Source: Bryobacterales bacterium (GTDB taxonomy: Bacteria > Acidobacteriota > Terriglobia > Bryobacterales > Bryobacteraceae). Taken from it: 62,187 nucleotides of DNA. The notes beneath the pieces are model-generated. The model worked only from the letters and a program-made list of their open reading frames with translations, ran no database searches and was not told where the DNA came from. Position numbers and translations under genes: made by a program. How positions within the stretch are numbered: the first letter of the stretch is position 1; every line of letters begins with the position of its first letter. Positions 17,293 to 25,421 of the stretch are shown one piece after another. The DNA lies in NCBI GenBank assembly GCA_003135055.1, contig PLDF01000434.1, forward strand, positions 1 through 62,187, written 5' to 3'.

Positions 17293-17489
17293 CTTGTCTC
17301 CAGCGCCGGTGCGCCTCTGGTCAATACCGATCTCACGAGTGTCGGGCCTGCTGGTCCGCACCTGGTCCGCACGGCCCCCCTGGACCTGTTCGACGCTAAC
17401 GAAATCAAACTCAGCCGGCTACCGGAAACCCGGCCTGGGCCCGACCGCGGACAGCGCAGGCGAACGTCTGCGTGCCGAGGTCTCCAACG
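17293..17489 (+). other. Coding-like remnant after the synthetase stop
   Basis: Directly after the synthetase stop, and in the same frame, the plus strand reads LVSSAGAPLVNTDLTSVGPA and then a stretch with LDLFDANEIKLSRLPETRPG, with codon use like real genes. It has no start codon, is not related to the synthetase and runs into the antisense of the DUF4419 gene. It looks like a stray gene fragment. I do not recognise the family. Confidence 0.3.
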
Positions 17490-18746
17490 TTACGCATCGG
17501 CTGAATGCCCCGTTCTGAACATTTTTGTGAACCTTCCCGAAGGCTGCACAGCCGTCTCCGGCGGAGGCGGTGGCTCGGCGACGGACCAGCCGATGACCGG
17601 TGAGAGCGCCAGGTCCGCCGGGCTTTGCTGCACGGCAAAGAAGCCGGCCACAAGGTCAACATCGCAACTTGAGCCGTTCTTGAACCGAACCTTGATCGGC
17701 ACGCTGGAAAGGCCCTTGGGGAAGCCCCTCGTTGTGACGCCGCTGTCGATGGGGAGCGCCCAGTCGTGACGATCGTATTCTAGGACGCGATTCCGGCGAC
17801 GCGTGGGCGCATCTCCTAAGTAAGGAAAGAGGTCCGTGATCCAGCCTGTCACTGCTTCGTCCCCGTAGGCATTCGCCGGCTTGTAAATCGCCTTCCAGAA
17901 TTCTTTTGTCGGATGTCCCCCTGCCGCCAGAACGAATTCGTCCAGGATAGGGCGGAGACGCGAAACCCACCATCCGAGGTCGTATGTCTCGATCACCTCC
18001 ACGCGCGCGCGGATGCGCTGCCAGTCGTCCAGCGAACCCTTGATTGTGATCGTCGGTATTCCGCAAATGCACTCCATCAGATAATTAAAGTAGCTCGAGA
18101 AGCTATCCATGAGAGCTACTTCGCTGGCGGTGCGGATCGCCGGCGTCGTAGTCGAAAAATCGCAAATCAGAGTCTCGTGCAGCACTGGGTCGGTCGCCTC
18201 TCGGATCTGCGAGGAAAAACTCGCAATCGCTCTCTCGAAGCTGGCCAGACTTAAATTGCTAACCGTTGTGTTGAGTTCGCGCTTTCCCTGGTGACGAACC
18301 AAACGGTGGCGGAGCGCCTCTGCATTCTCAGCCAGGTGATGGCCGAAACCCTGCGCAATAACCAGCCAGATGTCATCGGGAGAAAGCGTCAAAGGGCGGT
18401 GCTGGCTGAAGGCGAGATGTACAGCGTCGATCAGCGGATGACAACGGCTGGCGCCCAAATCCGGAGAGCCTTTCTGCGGAAAGTAAACCAACCGATGTAC
18501 GTTCGTAACAGGCTTTTCTCCTTCCGGAAGGGCGAGGATTTTGCGCTGAAATCGCCGGCTCAGACTGTCTGCCAGGCTTTCGGTCCAAATGGGCTCCTCG
18601 GCCGGCGCAACAGCATCGACGGGAAATGTGATTCCGGCGCTTCCCAACGCAGTCTTCTGGACGCGGGGCGGCCGCCCGGATCCAATATTGAACGGCGCAA
18701 TGGCATTCTTTTTTCTTGAAAGTGCGGACAACAGTTGAGAGAGCAT
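17490..18746 (-). CDS. DUF4419 domain-containing protein
   Basis: The 418-residue protein resembles the DUF4419 family, which is common in fungi and scattered in bacteria and has no known function. Recognisable features are HPLIDAVHLAFSQHRPLTLS followed by PDDIWLVIAQGFGHHL (about residues 105-135), a region with FSSYFNYLMECICGIPTITI near 225, and an aromatic GWWVSRLRPILDEFV block near 265. No signal peptide or membrane helix is seen. It is bracketed by the intact synthetase gene and a broken partial copy of that gene, suggesting the locus was built by a duplication or insertion event. Confidence 0.75.
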   Translation of the reverse strand: MLSQLLSALSRKKNAIAPFNIGSGRPPRVQKTALGSAGITFPVDAVAPAEEPIWTESLADSLSRRFQRKILALPEGEKPVTNVHRLVYFPQKGSPDLGASRCHPLIDAVHLAFSQHRPLTLSPDDIWLVIAQGFGHHLAENAEALRHRLVRHQGKRELNTTVSNLSLASFERAIASFSSQIREATDPVLHETLICDFSTTTPAIRTASEVALMDSFSSYFNYLMECICGIPTITIKGSLDDWQRIRARVEVIETYDLGWWVSRLRPILDEFVLAAGGHPTKEFWKAIYKPANAYGDEAVTGWITDLFPYLGDAPTRRRNRVLEYDRHDWALPIDSGVTTRGFPKGLSSVPIKVRFKNGSSCDVDLVAGFFAVQQSPADLALSPVIGWSVAEPPPPPETAVQPSGRFTKMFRTGHSADA

Positions 18747-19168
18747 TTGGGATGTCGTTGATTATGGCACAAGCTCAGCGCGAGTGCCGGGGACTCTGGA
18801 CTAGCGCCGGCGAATCGCCGCCAACCCGGCCTGCCGATGGTAGGCGGCTAATGCTCGTGTGAGATCGGCCTTACCTTAGAGCTCGTCCCGCGAGCGTTTG
18901 ACCCAATAAACACGGGCCTCTGGACCATTGCCATCGATCACAAAACGTATCAGAATCAGCCAAAATGCGGAAATTGCCAGATTATGATGTTGCATGATTT
19001 TGTAAAAGTCTAAGCCATTGGTTCATCTGGTAGCACAAAAGACCCGTTTCGGTCGTCATCGTCTCACTGCGCCCTTTGTTTTCAGTCGAGCGTGATACCC
19101 GTTTTGACACTCTCAAAATTTGGGTAAACGGGACGGGCTCTACTTTAACGCCTATAAGCGGACCAGGG
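18747..19168. other. Intergenic region without a convincing gene
   Basis: About 420 nt lie between the DUF4419 start and the synthetase remnant. The part near 18880-19060 is lower in GC than its surroundings. A 34-codon minus-strand frame (18878-18994) ends LILIRFVIDGNGPEARVYW plus a charged tail and could be a gene fragment. I see no clear gene or RNA. The segment probably contains the DUF4419 promoter. Confidence 0.3.
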
Positions 19169-19587
19169 GATTCGTGTGGCCGCGCCCGGCGCCGCGCCCT
19201 GGGCAAAGATCTCGCCGAGTTCTACGGCTTGACCGAAGGCGGCGTGGTGTCGCTCAATCCGCTCGATCGTCCGAAGCCGGGCAGCATCGGCAAGCCGCTT
19301 CCGGGCGTGGACGTCTGGCTCTCCGAAGACAGCGAGATTCTGATCAAGAGCCCGTGCCTGTTCACCGGCTATCTCAACGACCCCGAAGCCACCGCGGAAG
19401 TTCTGCGCGATGGCTGCCTGCATTCGGGCGACCTGGGCCACATCGACGAAGAGGGCTACATCTTCATCACCGGCCGCAAGAAGGAGTTGATTGTCTCTTC
19501 CACGGGTAAAAAGGTTTACCCCTCGCGCGTCGAGAGCCTGTTTAAGATAGAGCCGCTCTTCAACCATGTTCTTCTGATCGGCGACCG
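19169..19587 (+). pseudogene. Broken partial copy of the acyl-CoA synthetase
   Basis: This segment is a duplicate of 16527-16979. It keeps the GLTEGG to VLLIGDR part of the enzyme at high identity but has two lesions. One C is missing near 19197, where the source has four Cs and the copy three, shifting the frame. Twelve codons of the source are replaced by one around 19226 (a 33-nt loss between CTACG direct repeats). Source length 453 minus 34 gives 419, matching the copy exactly. The N-terminal and C-terminal thirds of the enzyme are missing. It cannot make an active enzyme. Confidence 0.85.
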
Positions 19588-19785
19588 CGGTGAAGAGAAG
19601 CCGATAATCGCCGATGCGCCGCTGGAATACGCCTTCCACTCCGCACCCTGGAGGGCCTTTACGTTGCCCTGGAACGGGTCGGATGCCATCTGCGTCAGGA
19701 CGCGGGCCACGCGTTTTTGAATAGCTTTTGGGGGGCAGTGAAGATCCTGCTCAGCATTGGCGCTGAACTTACAGGCCCAATTCAC
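19588..19785 (-). pseudogene. RelE/ParE-type toxin, frameshifted and 3' truncated
   Basis: From GTG 19785 the minus strand reads VNWACKFSANAEQDLHCPP, then KAIQKRVARVLTQMASDPF and an LQGAEWK region, a typical RelE-family start (an mRNA-cleaving or gyrase-directed toxin). After WK the frame is lost near 19640. The expected continuation GVFQRRIGDYRLLFT is found in another frame, so one base was lost or two were gained. The gene is then cut at 19587 by the synthetase fragment. It overlaps the antitoxin gene 3' end by 17 nt, the usual arrangement. The toxin is most likely dead. Confidence 0.65.
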
Positions 19786-20068
19786 GTTTAATTCCGGCCC
19801 ACGGCCGCGTTTTTCCTTGGCGTGTCTGTTTGAGACTTTGGCGCAACCGTTTCGCTTCAGCCGGCGTGAGCACATCGTCGGGCACATCGTCGGGACCAAC
19901 AGCCGGCCTGGGCTGCACCAACACGCCGTTGCCGTGTTTAGTGAACGCCACGAAATCTCCCACGCGCATGCGAAGGTTGTCGAAAATCTCGCGGGGAATC
20001 ACCACTTGGCGCCGCTGGCCAACCCGGCTGATCGGGTCCCTCACGGTTGCGCCTGTCTTTCCTGCCAT
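19769..20068 (-). CDS. AbrB/MazE-family antitoxin
   Basis: The 99-residue protein has an AbrB-type swapped-hairpin DNA-binding domain in its first half: ISRVGQRRQVVIPREIFDNL then RMRVGDFVAFTKHGNGVLV (about residues 13-52). A C-terminal helical tail (LTPAEAKRLRQSLKQTRQGK) probably contacts the toxin. It appears intact, while the overlapping downstream RelE-type toxin is broken. Such antitoxins repress their own promoter; no operator could be defined by eye. A short tandem duplication (CACATCGTCGGG twice) lies inside the gene near 19874-19890 and adds a DDVPDDV repeat. Confidence 0.7.
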   Translation of the reverse strand: MAGKTGATVRDPISRVGQRRQVVIPREIFDNLRMRVGDFVAFTKHGNGVLVQPRPAVGPDDVPDDVLTPAEAKRLRQSLKQTRQGKTRPWAGIKRELGL

Positions 20069-20088
20069 ACCTTCAGGTTATCCGATTG

Positions 20089-21054
20089 TCACAGCGAGTC
20101 AAGCTGCTCTGCTCTCTTGGATCTTTTGGAGCCGCCCCCCCCGCGGAACGCGTACCGGAACCCGTTCTCCGCGATCCCTTGCAACTCACTTTCGCTAAAC
20201 CCAAACTGCTTCGCCGCCAGCCGGTATTCCCCCGTCAACGTACAGCCGAACATGGCCGGATCGTCGGTATTCAGCGTGATCGGCACGCCCGCGTCGTAGA
20301 GCCGCCGCACCGGGTGATCTTCCATGCGCGCAACCACGCCCGTGACCAAATTGCTGGTGATGCAAATTTCCAGCGGAATGTCGCGCTCGCGCAGATGCCG
20401 CATCAATTCCGGATCGCGCGCCGCTGCGATTCCATGGCCGATCCGCTCGGCGCCCAAACCGAGTGCCGCCCATACCGATTCCGGCCCCATGCTCTCGCCC
20501 GCGTGCGCCGTCAGCCGCAGTCCGGCCTCTTTCGCGAATGCAAAGGCTTCTCCGAACCACTCTGCTGGGCCGCGCTCTTCACTGCCGCCGATGCCGAATG
20601 CCACCACGCCTCCGTCCACGCGCGCGGCCGCCAACTCGGCGACGCTGCGCACGTGCTCCACGCCGAACTGGCGCACCGCGTCCAGAATCCACTGCACCTC
20701 CACGGTGGATTCGCGCGCGGCCTCGCGCACGGCGTCGAAAATAGGTCCGAACTCCTGGCCTTTCCATAGCACCACGCCCGCGGCAATGATGATCTCGGCG
20801 TACCGGACGTTCTGCTCTTCCAGACGCTCCAGCAGCCGCTTCGCGATCAGCGCATAATCTTCGGGAGTGCGCAGCCGCTTGCCAATGGCGCCGAAAGCCT
20901 TCAGGAACGCGTCGAAATCCCCGTACCGATAGAGCGCGCGAAACTCTTCAAGGCCGGTTGCCGGGTCGAGCTCATGCAGCGTTTCGGGCTCAACGGAGCC
21001 TTCGAGGTGCAGGTGCAGCTCGGCCTTTGGCAATTCCGCCAAAAAATCGTCCAT
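20089..21054 (-). CDS. Adenosine deaminase family protein
   Basis: The 321-residue product has all metal and catalytic motifs of the adenosine/AMP deaminase family, which hydrolytically removes the amino group of adenosine or a related purine. These are AELHLHLEGS with zinc histidines at residues 14 and 16, the TAHAGES block near residue 185, RIGHGI with the catalytic histidine near 213, and LNTDDPAMF with the paired aspartates near 268. It is cytoplasmic. Whether the substrate is adenosine, adenine or a modified purine cannot be told. Its start codon is only 20 nt from the divergent glgB start, so the two promoters must overlap the coding regions. Confidence 0.85.
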   Translation of the reverse strand: MDDFLAELPKAELHLHLEGSVEPETLHELDPATGLEEFRALYRYGDFDAFLKAFGAIGKRLRTPEDYALIAKRLLERLEEQNVRYAEIIIAAGVVLWKGQEFGPIFDAVREAARESTVEVQWILDAVRQFGVEHVRSVAELAAARVDGGVVAFGIGGSEERGPAEWFGEAFAFAKEAGLRLTAHAGESMGPESVWAALGLGAERIGHGIAAARDPELMRHLRERDIPLEICITSNLVTGVVARMEDHPVRRLYDAGVPITLNTDDPAMFGCTLTGEYRLAAKQFGFSESELQGIAENGFRYAFRGGGGSKRSKRAEQLDSL

Positions 21055-21074
21055 ACTTGACTATTAGACTCCTC

Positions 21075-23231
21075 ATGACTTCGCAAGAGATCGAAGCGAT
21101 CGCCGGCGGATACCACGGCGACCCCTTCCACGTGCTCGGCCCACACAGCGTGACCCGGAAAAAGTGGGAGGTGCGCGCGTTTCTCCCGCAGGCGGAATCG
21201 GCCGCTGTGGTATTGAGCGTGATAGGCCAGGAAGCCGGTCCCGCAACGGCCGCAATGGAAAAACTCCATCCGGACGGCTTCTTCTGCGTATCGCTGCCGG
21301 GCGCGCCGGTGGCTTATTCCATTCGCGCGCGCCTCTGGGACGGGCGCGAAATCGAGATCGACGACCCGTACCGCTATGGGCCGCAGATTTCCGATTCCGA
21401 CCTCTACCTGCACACCGAAGGCACGCTGTTCGAGGCCTACCGCACGCTGGGCGCGCACGTGACCGAAGGCGGCGTCCGCTTCGCCGTATGGGCGCCGAAC
21501 GCGCTCAATGTAACTGTGGCGGGCGAATTCAACGATTGGGACATCCGCCGCCATCCCATGCGGTGGCGCAACGGCGGAGTGTGGGAGCTGTTCATTCCCG
21601 GGCTCGTCGAAGGCACGGTTTATAAGTATTACGTCCGCTCGAAGGTCGGCGGATATCAGCAGCTCAAAGCCGACCCCTACGCGTTCCTCTGCGAGGCTCC
21701 GCCGAAATCGGCGTCGGTGGTGTGGAAGTGCGACAAGTATCAATGGGGCGACGCGGCGTGGATGGAATCGCGCGGCGCCAAGGATTGGCTCAAGTCGCCG
21801 ATGTCGGCGTACGAAGTTCACGCCGGCTCGTGGCTGCGCGGATTGAGTTATCGCGAGCTGGCCGTGAAGCTGGTGGAATACGTGAAGCTGATGGGCTACA
21901 CGCACATCGAGTTTCTGCCCATTATGGAGCATCCGTTTGCGGGCTCGTGGGGCTATCAGGTAATCGGCTACTTCGCGCCCACGGCGCGTTTCGGCACACC
22001 CGACGATTTCAAATACCTGGTGGATTGCTGCCACCGCGCGGGAATCGGCGTCATTGTCGATTGGGTGCCCGCGCATTTCCCCAAGGACGCGCACGGTCTC
22101 GATTTCTTCGACGGCACGGCGCTCTACGAGCACGCCGACCCGCGCAAAGGCGAGCAGCGGGAATGGGGCACCAAGATCTTCAACTACGGGCGCAACGAGG
22201 TGCGCTCGTTTCTGGTTTCGAACGCGCTGTTCTGGCTGAAGGAGTATCACATCGACGGCCTGCGCGTGGACGCGGTGGCGTCCATGCTGTACCTCGACTA
22301 CTCGCGCAAGGCCGGCGAGTGGATTCCCAATCAATACGGCGGCAACGAAAACCTGGAGGCCATCGAGTTCCTCCGCACTTTTAACGAGCAGGCGCACAAA
22401 GTGCCGGGCGCATTCACGGCAGCCGAGGAATCCACCGCGTTTTCCGGCGTTTCAAGGCCGGTATACTTGAACGGACTCGGCTTCACCATGAAGTGGAACA
22501 TGGGCTGGATGCACGACATGCTGGACTACTTCAGCTACGATCCGGTCTACCGCAAGTTTCACCACAACAACATCACTTTCAGCATGGTGTATGCGTTCAC
22601 CGAGAATTTTGTTTTGCCGGTGTCGCACGACGAGGTGGTTCACGGCAAGCAGTCTCTGCTCGGCAAGATGCCCGGCGACGAGTGGCGGCAGTTCGCCAAC
22701 GTCCGCGCGTTTCTGGCGTACATGTGGGCGCATCCCGGCAAGAAACTTCTGTTCATGGGGCAGGAGATTGGCCAGCGCGATGAGTGGAACCACGACGCCA
22801 GCATTCCATGGGAGGTGCTGGAGTTCGATTATCACCGCAAGCTGCAAAGCCTGGTACGCGAGCTGAACCGGATTTACCGCGCCAACCCGGCGATGTACGA
22901 GGTGGACTTCCATTACAGCGGCTTCGAATGGGTGGACTTCCACGATTGGGAATCTTCCATCATCGCCTTTCTGCGCCGGGCCGAGGACCCGAAGGACTTC
23001 CTGCTGTTCTGCTGTAACTTCACGCCGGTTCCGCGCCAGGGTTATGAATTCGGCGTGCCCGAAGAGGGCTTCTACGAAGAGATTCTCAACACCGATTCGG
23101 AGTTGTTCGGCGGTTCGAACATCGGCAACGGCGGCATGGTCTCTTCGCGGCCGATTCCCCGGCACAACCGGCCGCAGAGCATCGCGGTGACTCTGCCGCC
23201 GCTGGCGGTAGTGGCGTTCCGCAAGCGCTAA
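21075..23231 (+). CDS. glgB: 1,4-alpha-glucan branching enzyme GlgB
   Basis: GlgB introduces alpha-1,6 branches into glycogen. The start was set at ATG 21075 (MTSQEIEAIAGGYHGDPFHV) because the conserved N-terminus begins there; the reading frame extends further upstream but runs into the divergent gene. The 718-residue product is standard length. It has the N-terminal domain with GDPFHVLGPH, a CBM48 domain (FAVWAPNALNVTVAGEFNDW, about 138-157), and a GH13 catalytic domain. The catalytic domain includes the nucleophile aspartate in HIDGLRVDAVASMLYLDY (about 394-411), the acid/base glutamate in TAEES near 449, and VLPVSHDEVVHGKQSLLGK. No other glycogen genes are nearby. Confidence 0.96.
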   Translation: MTSQEIEAIAGGYHGDPFHVLGPHSVTRKKWEVRAFLPQAESAAVVLSVIGQEAGPATAAMEKLHPDGFFCVSLPGAPVAYSIRARLWDGREIEIDDPYRYGPQISDSDLYLHTEGTLFEAYRTLGAHVTEGGVRFAVWAPNALNVTVAGEFNDWDIRRHPMRWRNGGVWELFIPGLVEGTVYKYYVRSKVGGYQQLKADPYAFLCEAPPKSASVVWKCDKYQWGDAAWMESRGAKDWLKSPMSAYEVHAGSWLRGLSYRELAVKLVEYVKLMGYTHIEFLPIMEHPFAGSWGYQVIGYFAPTARFGTPDDFKYLVDCCHRAGIGVIVDWVPAHFPKDAHGLDFFDGTALYEHADPRKGEQREWGTKIFNYGRNEVRSFLVSNALFWLKEYHIDGLRVDAVASMLYLDYSRKAGEWIPNQYGGNENLEAIEFLRTFNEQAHKVPGAFTAAEESTAFSGVSRPVYLNGLGFTMKWNMGWMHDMLDYFSYDPVYRKFHHNNITFSMVYAFTENFVLPVSHDEVVHGKQSLLGKMPGDEWRQFANVRAFLAYMWAHPGKKLLFMGQEIGQRDEWNHDASIPWEVLEFDYHRKLQSLVRELNRIYRANPAMYEVDFHYSGFEWVDFHDWESSIIAFLRRAEDPKDFLLFCCNFTPVPRQGYEFGVPEEGFYEEILNTDSELFGGSNIGNGGMVSSRPIPRHNRPQSIAVTLPPLAVVAFRKR

Positions 23232-23254
23232 GTCATGTCTAGCGACGCTACTTT

Positions 23255-23510
23255 GTGGGGCAGCCAATCCTGGCTGCCGCCGGCTTTCAGCCGGCGCTCT
23301 TCGCCTGGCGGCGCGCCAGTTTCTTCCGCGGTGGCGTCCCGCCAAGGACCGCCAAGGGCCGTTGCGGCGGCGTTGCGCCGGCGCGAGACAAGCGCTCACA
23401 CGAGCTGGGGACGGGTGCTCGCAGGTGCGTCCCGCGCGGCAGAAACCGATATATCGCGAGGCGAAAAAAGCCGGCTGAAAGCCGGCTGCAGCCAGGATTG
23501 GCTGCCCCAC
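23255..23510. repeat. 256-bp element with 41-nt inverted repeat ends (R1 family)
   Basis: The left end (23255-23295) begins GTGGGGCAGCCAATCCTGGC. The right end (23470-23510) is its reverse complement with one base difference by eye. A single copy of the same unit lies at 13072-13112. The 174 nt between the arms has no gene I can support. It resembles a non-autonomous miniature element or a compound REP/BIME structure; no target-site duplication was identified. Confidence 0.8.
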
Positions 23511-23516
23511 AAGATC

Positions 23517-23565
23517 GCGTTCACACTAGTGGTGAACGCTGCACGCAGGAGTGCGTGCGCGCCAC
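23517..23565. repeat. Partial copy of hairpin-repeat family R2
   Basis: GCGTTCACACTAGTGGTGAA followed by CGCTGCACGC and GTGCGTGCGCGCCAC matches the right half of the 94-bp hairpin at 40965-41058 in order and orientation. It contains its own dyad, TTCACACTAGTGGTGAA. It lies between the R1 element and the next gene. Confidence 0.7.
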
Positions 23566-23567
23566 GA

Positions 23568-23609
23568 ATGGCTAAGCAGGAATGGCTAAGTACGAATGGC
23601 TAAGTACGA
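23568..23609 (+). repeat. Three tandem 14-nt repeats, each with an ATG
   Basis: ATGGCTAAG occurs at 23568, 23582 and 23596, exactly 14 nt apart (units ATGGCTAAGCAGGA, ATGGCTAAGTACGA, ATGGCTAAGTACGA). The third ATG is the start of the oxidoreductase gene. Because 14 is not a multiple of three, the first two ATGs are in other frames; the first frame stops at 23601-23603. Confidence 0.85.
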
Positions 23610-25197
23610 TGCAGTAATCGTAGGCGGCGGCCACAACGGGCTGGTTGCGGCTGCGTATCTGGCGCGGGCGGGGCGCAAGATACTCGTGCTTGAGCGGCGC
23701 GAATTGCTGGGCGGCTGCGCGGTCACCGAAGAAGTCTGGCCGGGCTATCGCGTCTCCACCGGCGCGTATCTCACCAGCCTGCTGCAAGAGCGCATCGTCC
23801 GCGAGCTGCAATTGGAGCGCTACGGCTATAAGGTGGACGCCAAAGACCCGGCGTTCTTCTCCGCGTTCCCCGATGGCCGCCACTTCTTCATGTGGCAGGA
23901 TCGCGCGAAGACGCTGGCCGAGATTTCCAAATTCTCGCGGCGCGACGCCGAGGCTTATGCGGCTTACGAAGACCAGATCGAGCGCCTCTCGCAAGTGGTG
24001 GAGAGCCTGCTGCTCACCACGCCTCCGCAGTTTCCACCGCGCGGCATTGGCGATTTCGTCGATTACCTGAAGCTCGCGGGCCGTTTGCGCGGGCTGCGTC
24101 CGAAGGACATGGTGGCGCTGGTCAAGATCTTCACCCAGAGCGCGGCCGAGTATCTCGACGAGTGGTTCGAATCCGAGCAGGTGAAGGTGACGCTGGCGAC
24201 CGACGGAGTGATTGGAGCCAACGGCGGCCCACGCTCGCCCGGCACGGCGTATATCCTGCTGCATCACTGCATGGGCGGCGTGGCCGGACATCGCGGCCTG
24301 TGGGGATTCGTGCGCGGCGGCATGGGCGCGGTTTCAGAGGCCATCGCGGCTTCGGCGCGACAGAGCGGCGTATCGATTCGCGTGAACGCCGCCGTAAGCA
24401 AGGTGCTGGTGCGCGGCGGACGCGCGTGCGGCGTGGCCCTCGGGAGCGGCGAGGAGATCGAAGCCGGCGCGGTGGTTTCGAACCTCGATCCGAAGCTGAC
24501 GTTTTTGAAGCTGCTCGACGAACGCGACCTCGATCCGGATTTCGTGGCCGCGATTCACCACTACCGCATCGAAGGTACAAGCTGCAAGATCAACCTCGCG
24601 CTCAACGGACTGCCGGAGTTCACGGCTTATCCCGGGGTGTTTTCCGGCGGCGCCTTCGCGCCCGGCCCGCACCACCGCGCGACGATGCACATTTGCCCGA
24701 GCATCGAGTACGTGGAGCGCGCCTGGGACGACGCCAAGTATGGCCGCCCGTCGGAGCGGCCGTTGCTCGAACTCACCATCCCCACCATGTACGATCCGTC
24801 GCTCGCGCCGCCGGGCAAGCACATCATGGGCATCTTCCTGCAATACGCGCCGTACACGCTGCGCGAAGGCACGTGGGACGAACTGCGCGAGCCGTTCGGC
24901 GACCGCGTGATCGCGCTGATCGAGGAGTATGCGCCCAACATCCGCTCGATTGTGGAGCACCGGCAAGTACTGACGCCTCTCGACCTGGAGCGCCGCTTCG
25001 GCATCACCGGCGGTAATATCTTCCATGGCGAGATGAGTCTCGACCAGATGTTCGTGATGCGTCCGGTAGCGGGATGGGCGCGCTACCGCACGCCGGTTCG
25101 CGGCTTGTACCTATGCGGAGCGGGCGCGCATCCCGGCGGCGGAGTGATGGGCGCGCCGGGGTATAACTGCGCGCGGGAGATAGTGAAGGGCGGCTAG
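23596..25197 (+). CDS. FAD-dependent oxidoreductase, phytoene dehydrogenase-related (PYROXD2-like)
   Basis: The 533-residue product begins with a Rossmann FAD-binding motif (VIVGGGHNGLVAAAYLARAG, residues 8-27) followed by LVLERRELLGGCAVTEE, typical of the phytoene desaturase/PYROXD2 amine-oxidase-like superfamily. The C-terminal FAD region is present (GLYLCGAGAHPGGGVMGAPG). It is full length. Homologs are broadly spread and their substrates mostly unknown, so neither carotenoid desaturation nor another reaction should be assumed; no carotenoid genes are nearby. The start is the third of three tandem ATGGCTAAG units. Confidence 0.85.
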   Translation: MAKYDAVIVGGGHNGLVAAAYLARAGRKILVLERRELLGGCAVTEEVWPGYRVSTGAYLTSLLQERIVRELQLERYGYKVDAKDPAFFSAFPDGRHFFMWQDRAKTLAEISKFSRRDAEAYAAYEDQIERLSQVVESLLLTTPPQFPPRGIGDFVDYLKLAGRLRGLRPKDMVALVKIFTQSAAEYLDEWFESEQVKVTLATDGVIGANGGPRSPGTAYILLHHCMGGVAGHRGLWGFVRGGMGAVSEAIAASARQSGVSIRVNAAVSKVLVRGGRACGVALGSGEEIEAGAVVSNLDPKLTFLKLLDERDLDPDFVAAIHHYRIEGTSCKINLALNGLPEFTAYPGVFSGGAFAPGPHHRATMHICPSIEYVERAWDDAKYGRPSERPLLELTIPTMYDPSLAPPGKHIMGIFLQYAPYTLREGTWDELREPFGDRVIALIEEYAPNIRSIVEHRQVLTPLDLERRFGITGGNIFHGEMSLDQMFVMRPVAGWARYRTPVRGLYLCGAGAHPGGGVMGAPGYNCAREIVKGG

Positions 25198-25421
25198 CGT
25201 AGCTATGGTTGACCGAAGGCAGCGCCATGCCTGGGTGAACCGGTGAGGTCAACCAGTGAGGTCAAGCAGTGAGAATGGGGCCCTTGTCCTCGGTCCACTG
25301 GGCTTGTCCCCTAGTCTTGTCCACGGAACTTTGTCCACCGAGCTTGGGCTGCCGATGCTGGGTATGACATAATTGGGTCAAGTCAGGTTACTTAGCAAGT
25401 CAGTTACGTGAGGGTACGAAA

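Noticed and set aside
20901..22397. 498-codon minus-strand frame opposite glgB
   Set aside because: The plus strand encodes glgB with all catalytic motifs; the antisense product has no recognisable domain and a His/Arg-rich composition typical of shadows.
23255..23510. Insertion sequence with transposase
   Set aside because: The inverted ends are suggestive but the 174 nt interior holds no transposase or any gene; kept as a non-coding repeat element.
13072..23510. CRISPR array from the repeated GTGGGGCAG units
   Set aside because: Only three copies, in both orientations, without regular spacers or cas genes.
23892..25016. 374-codon plus-strand frame inside the oxidoreductase gene
   Set aside because: Out-of-frame shadow, Arg-rich, within a gene with clear FAD motifs in another frame.
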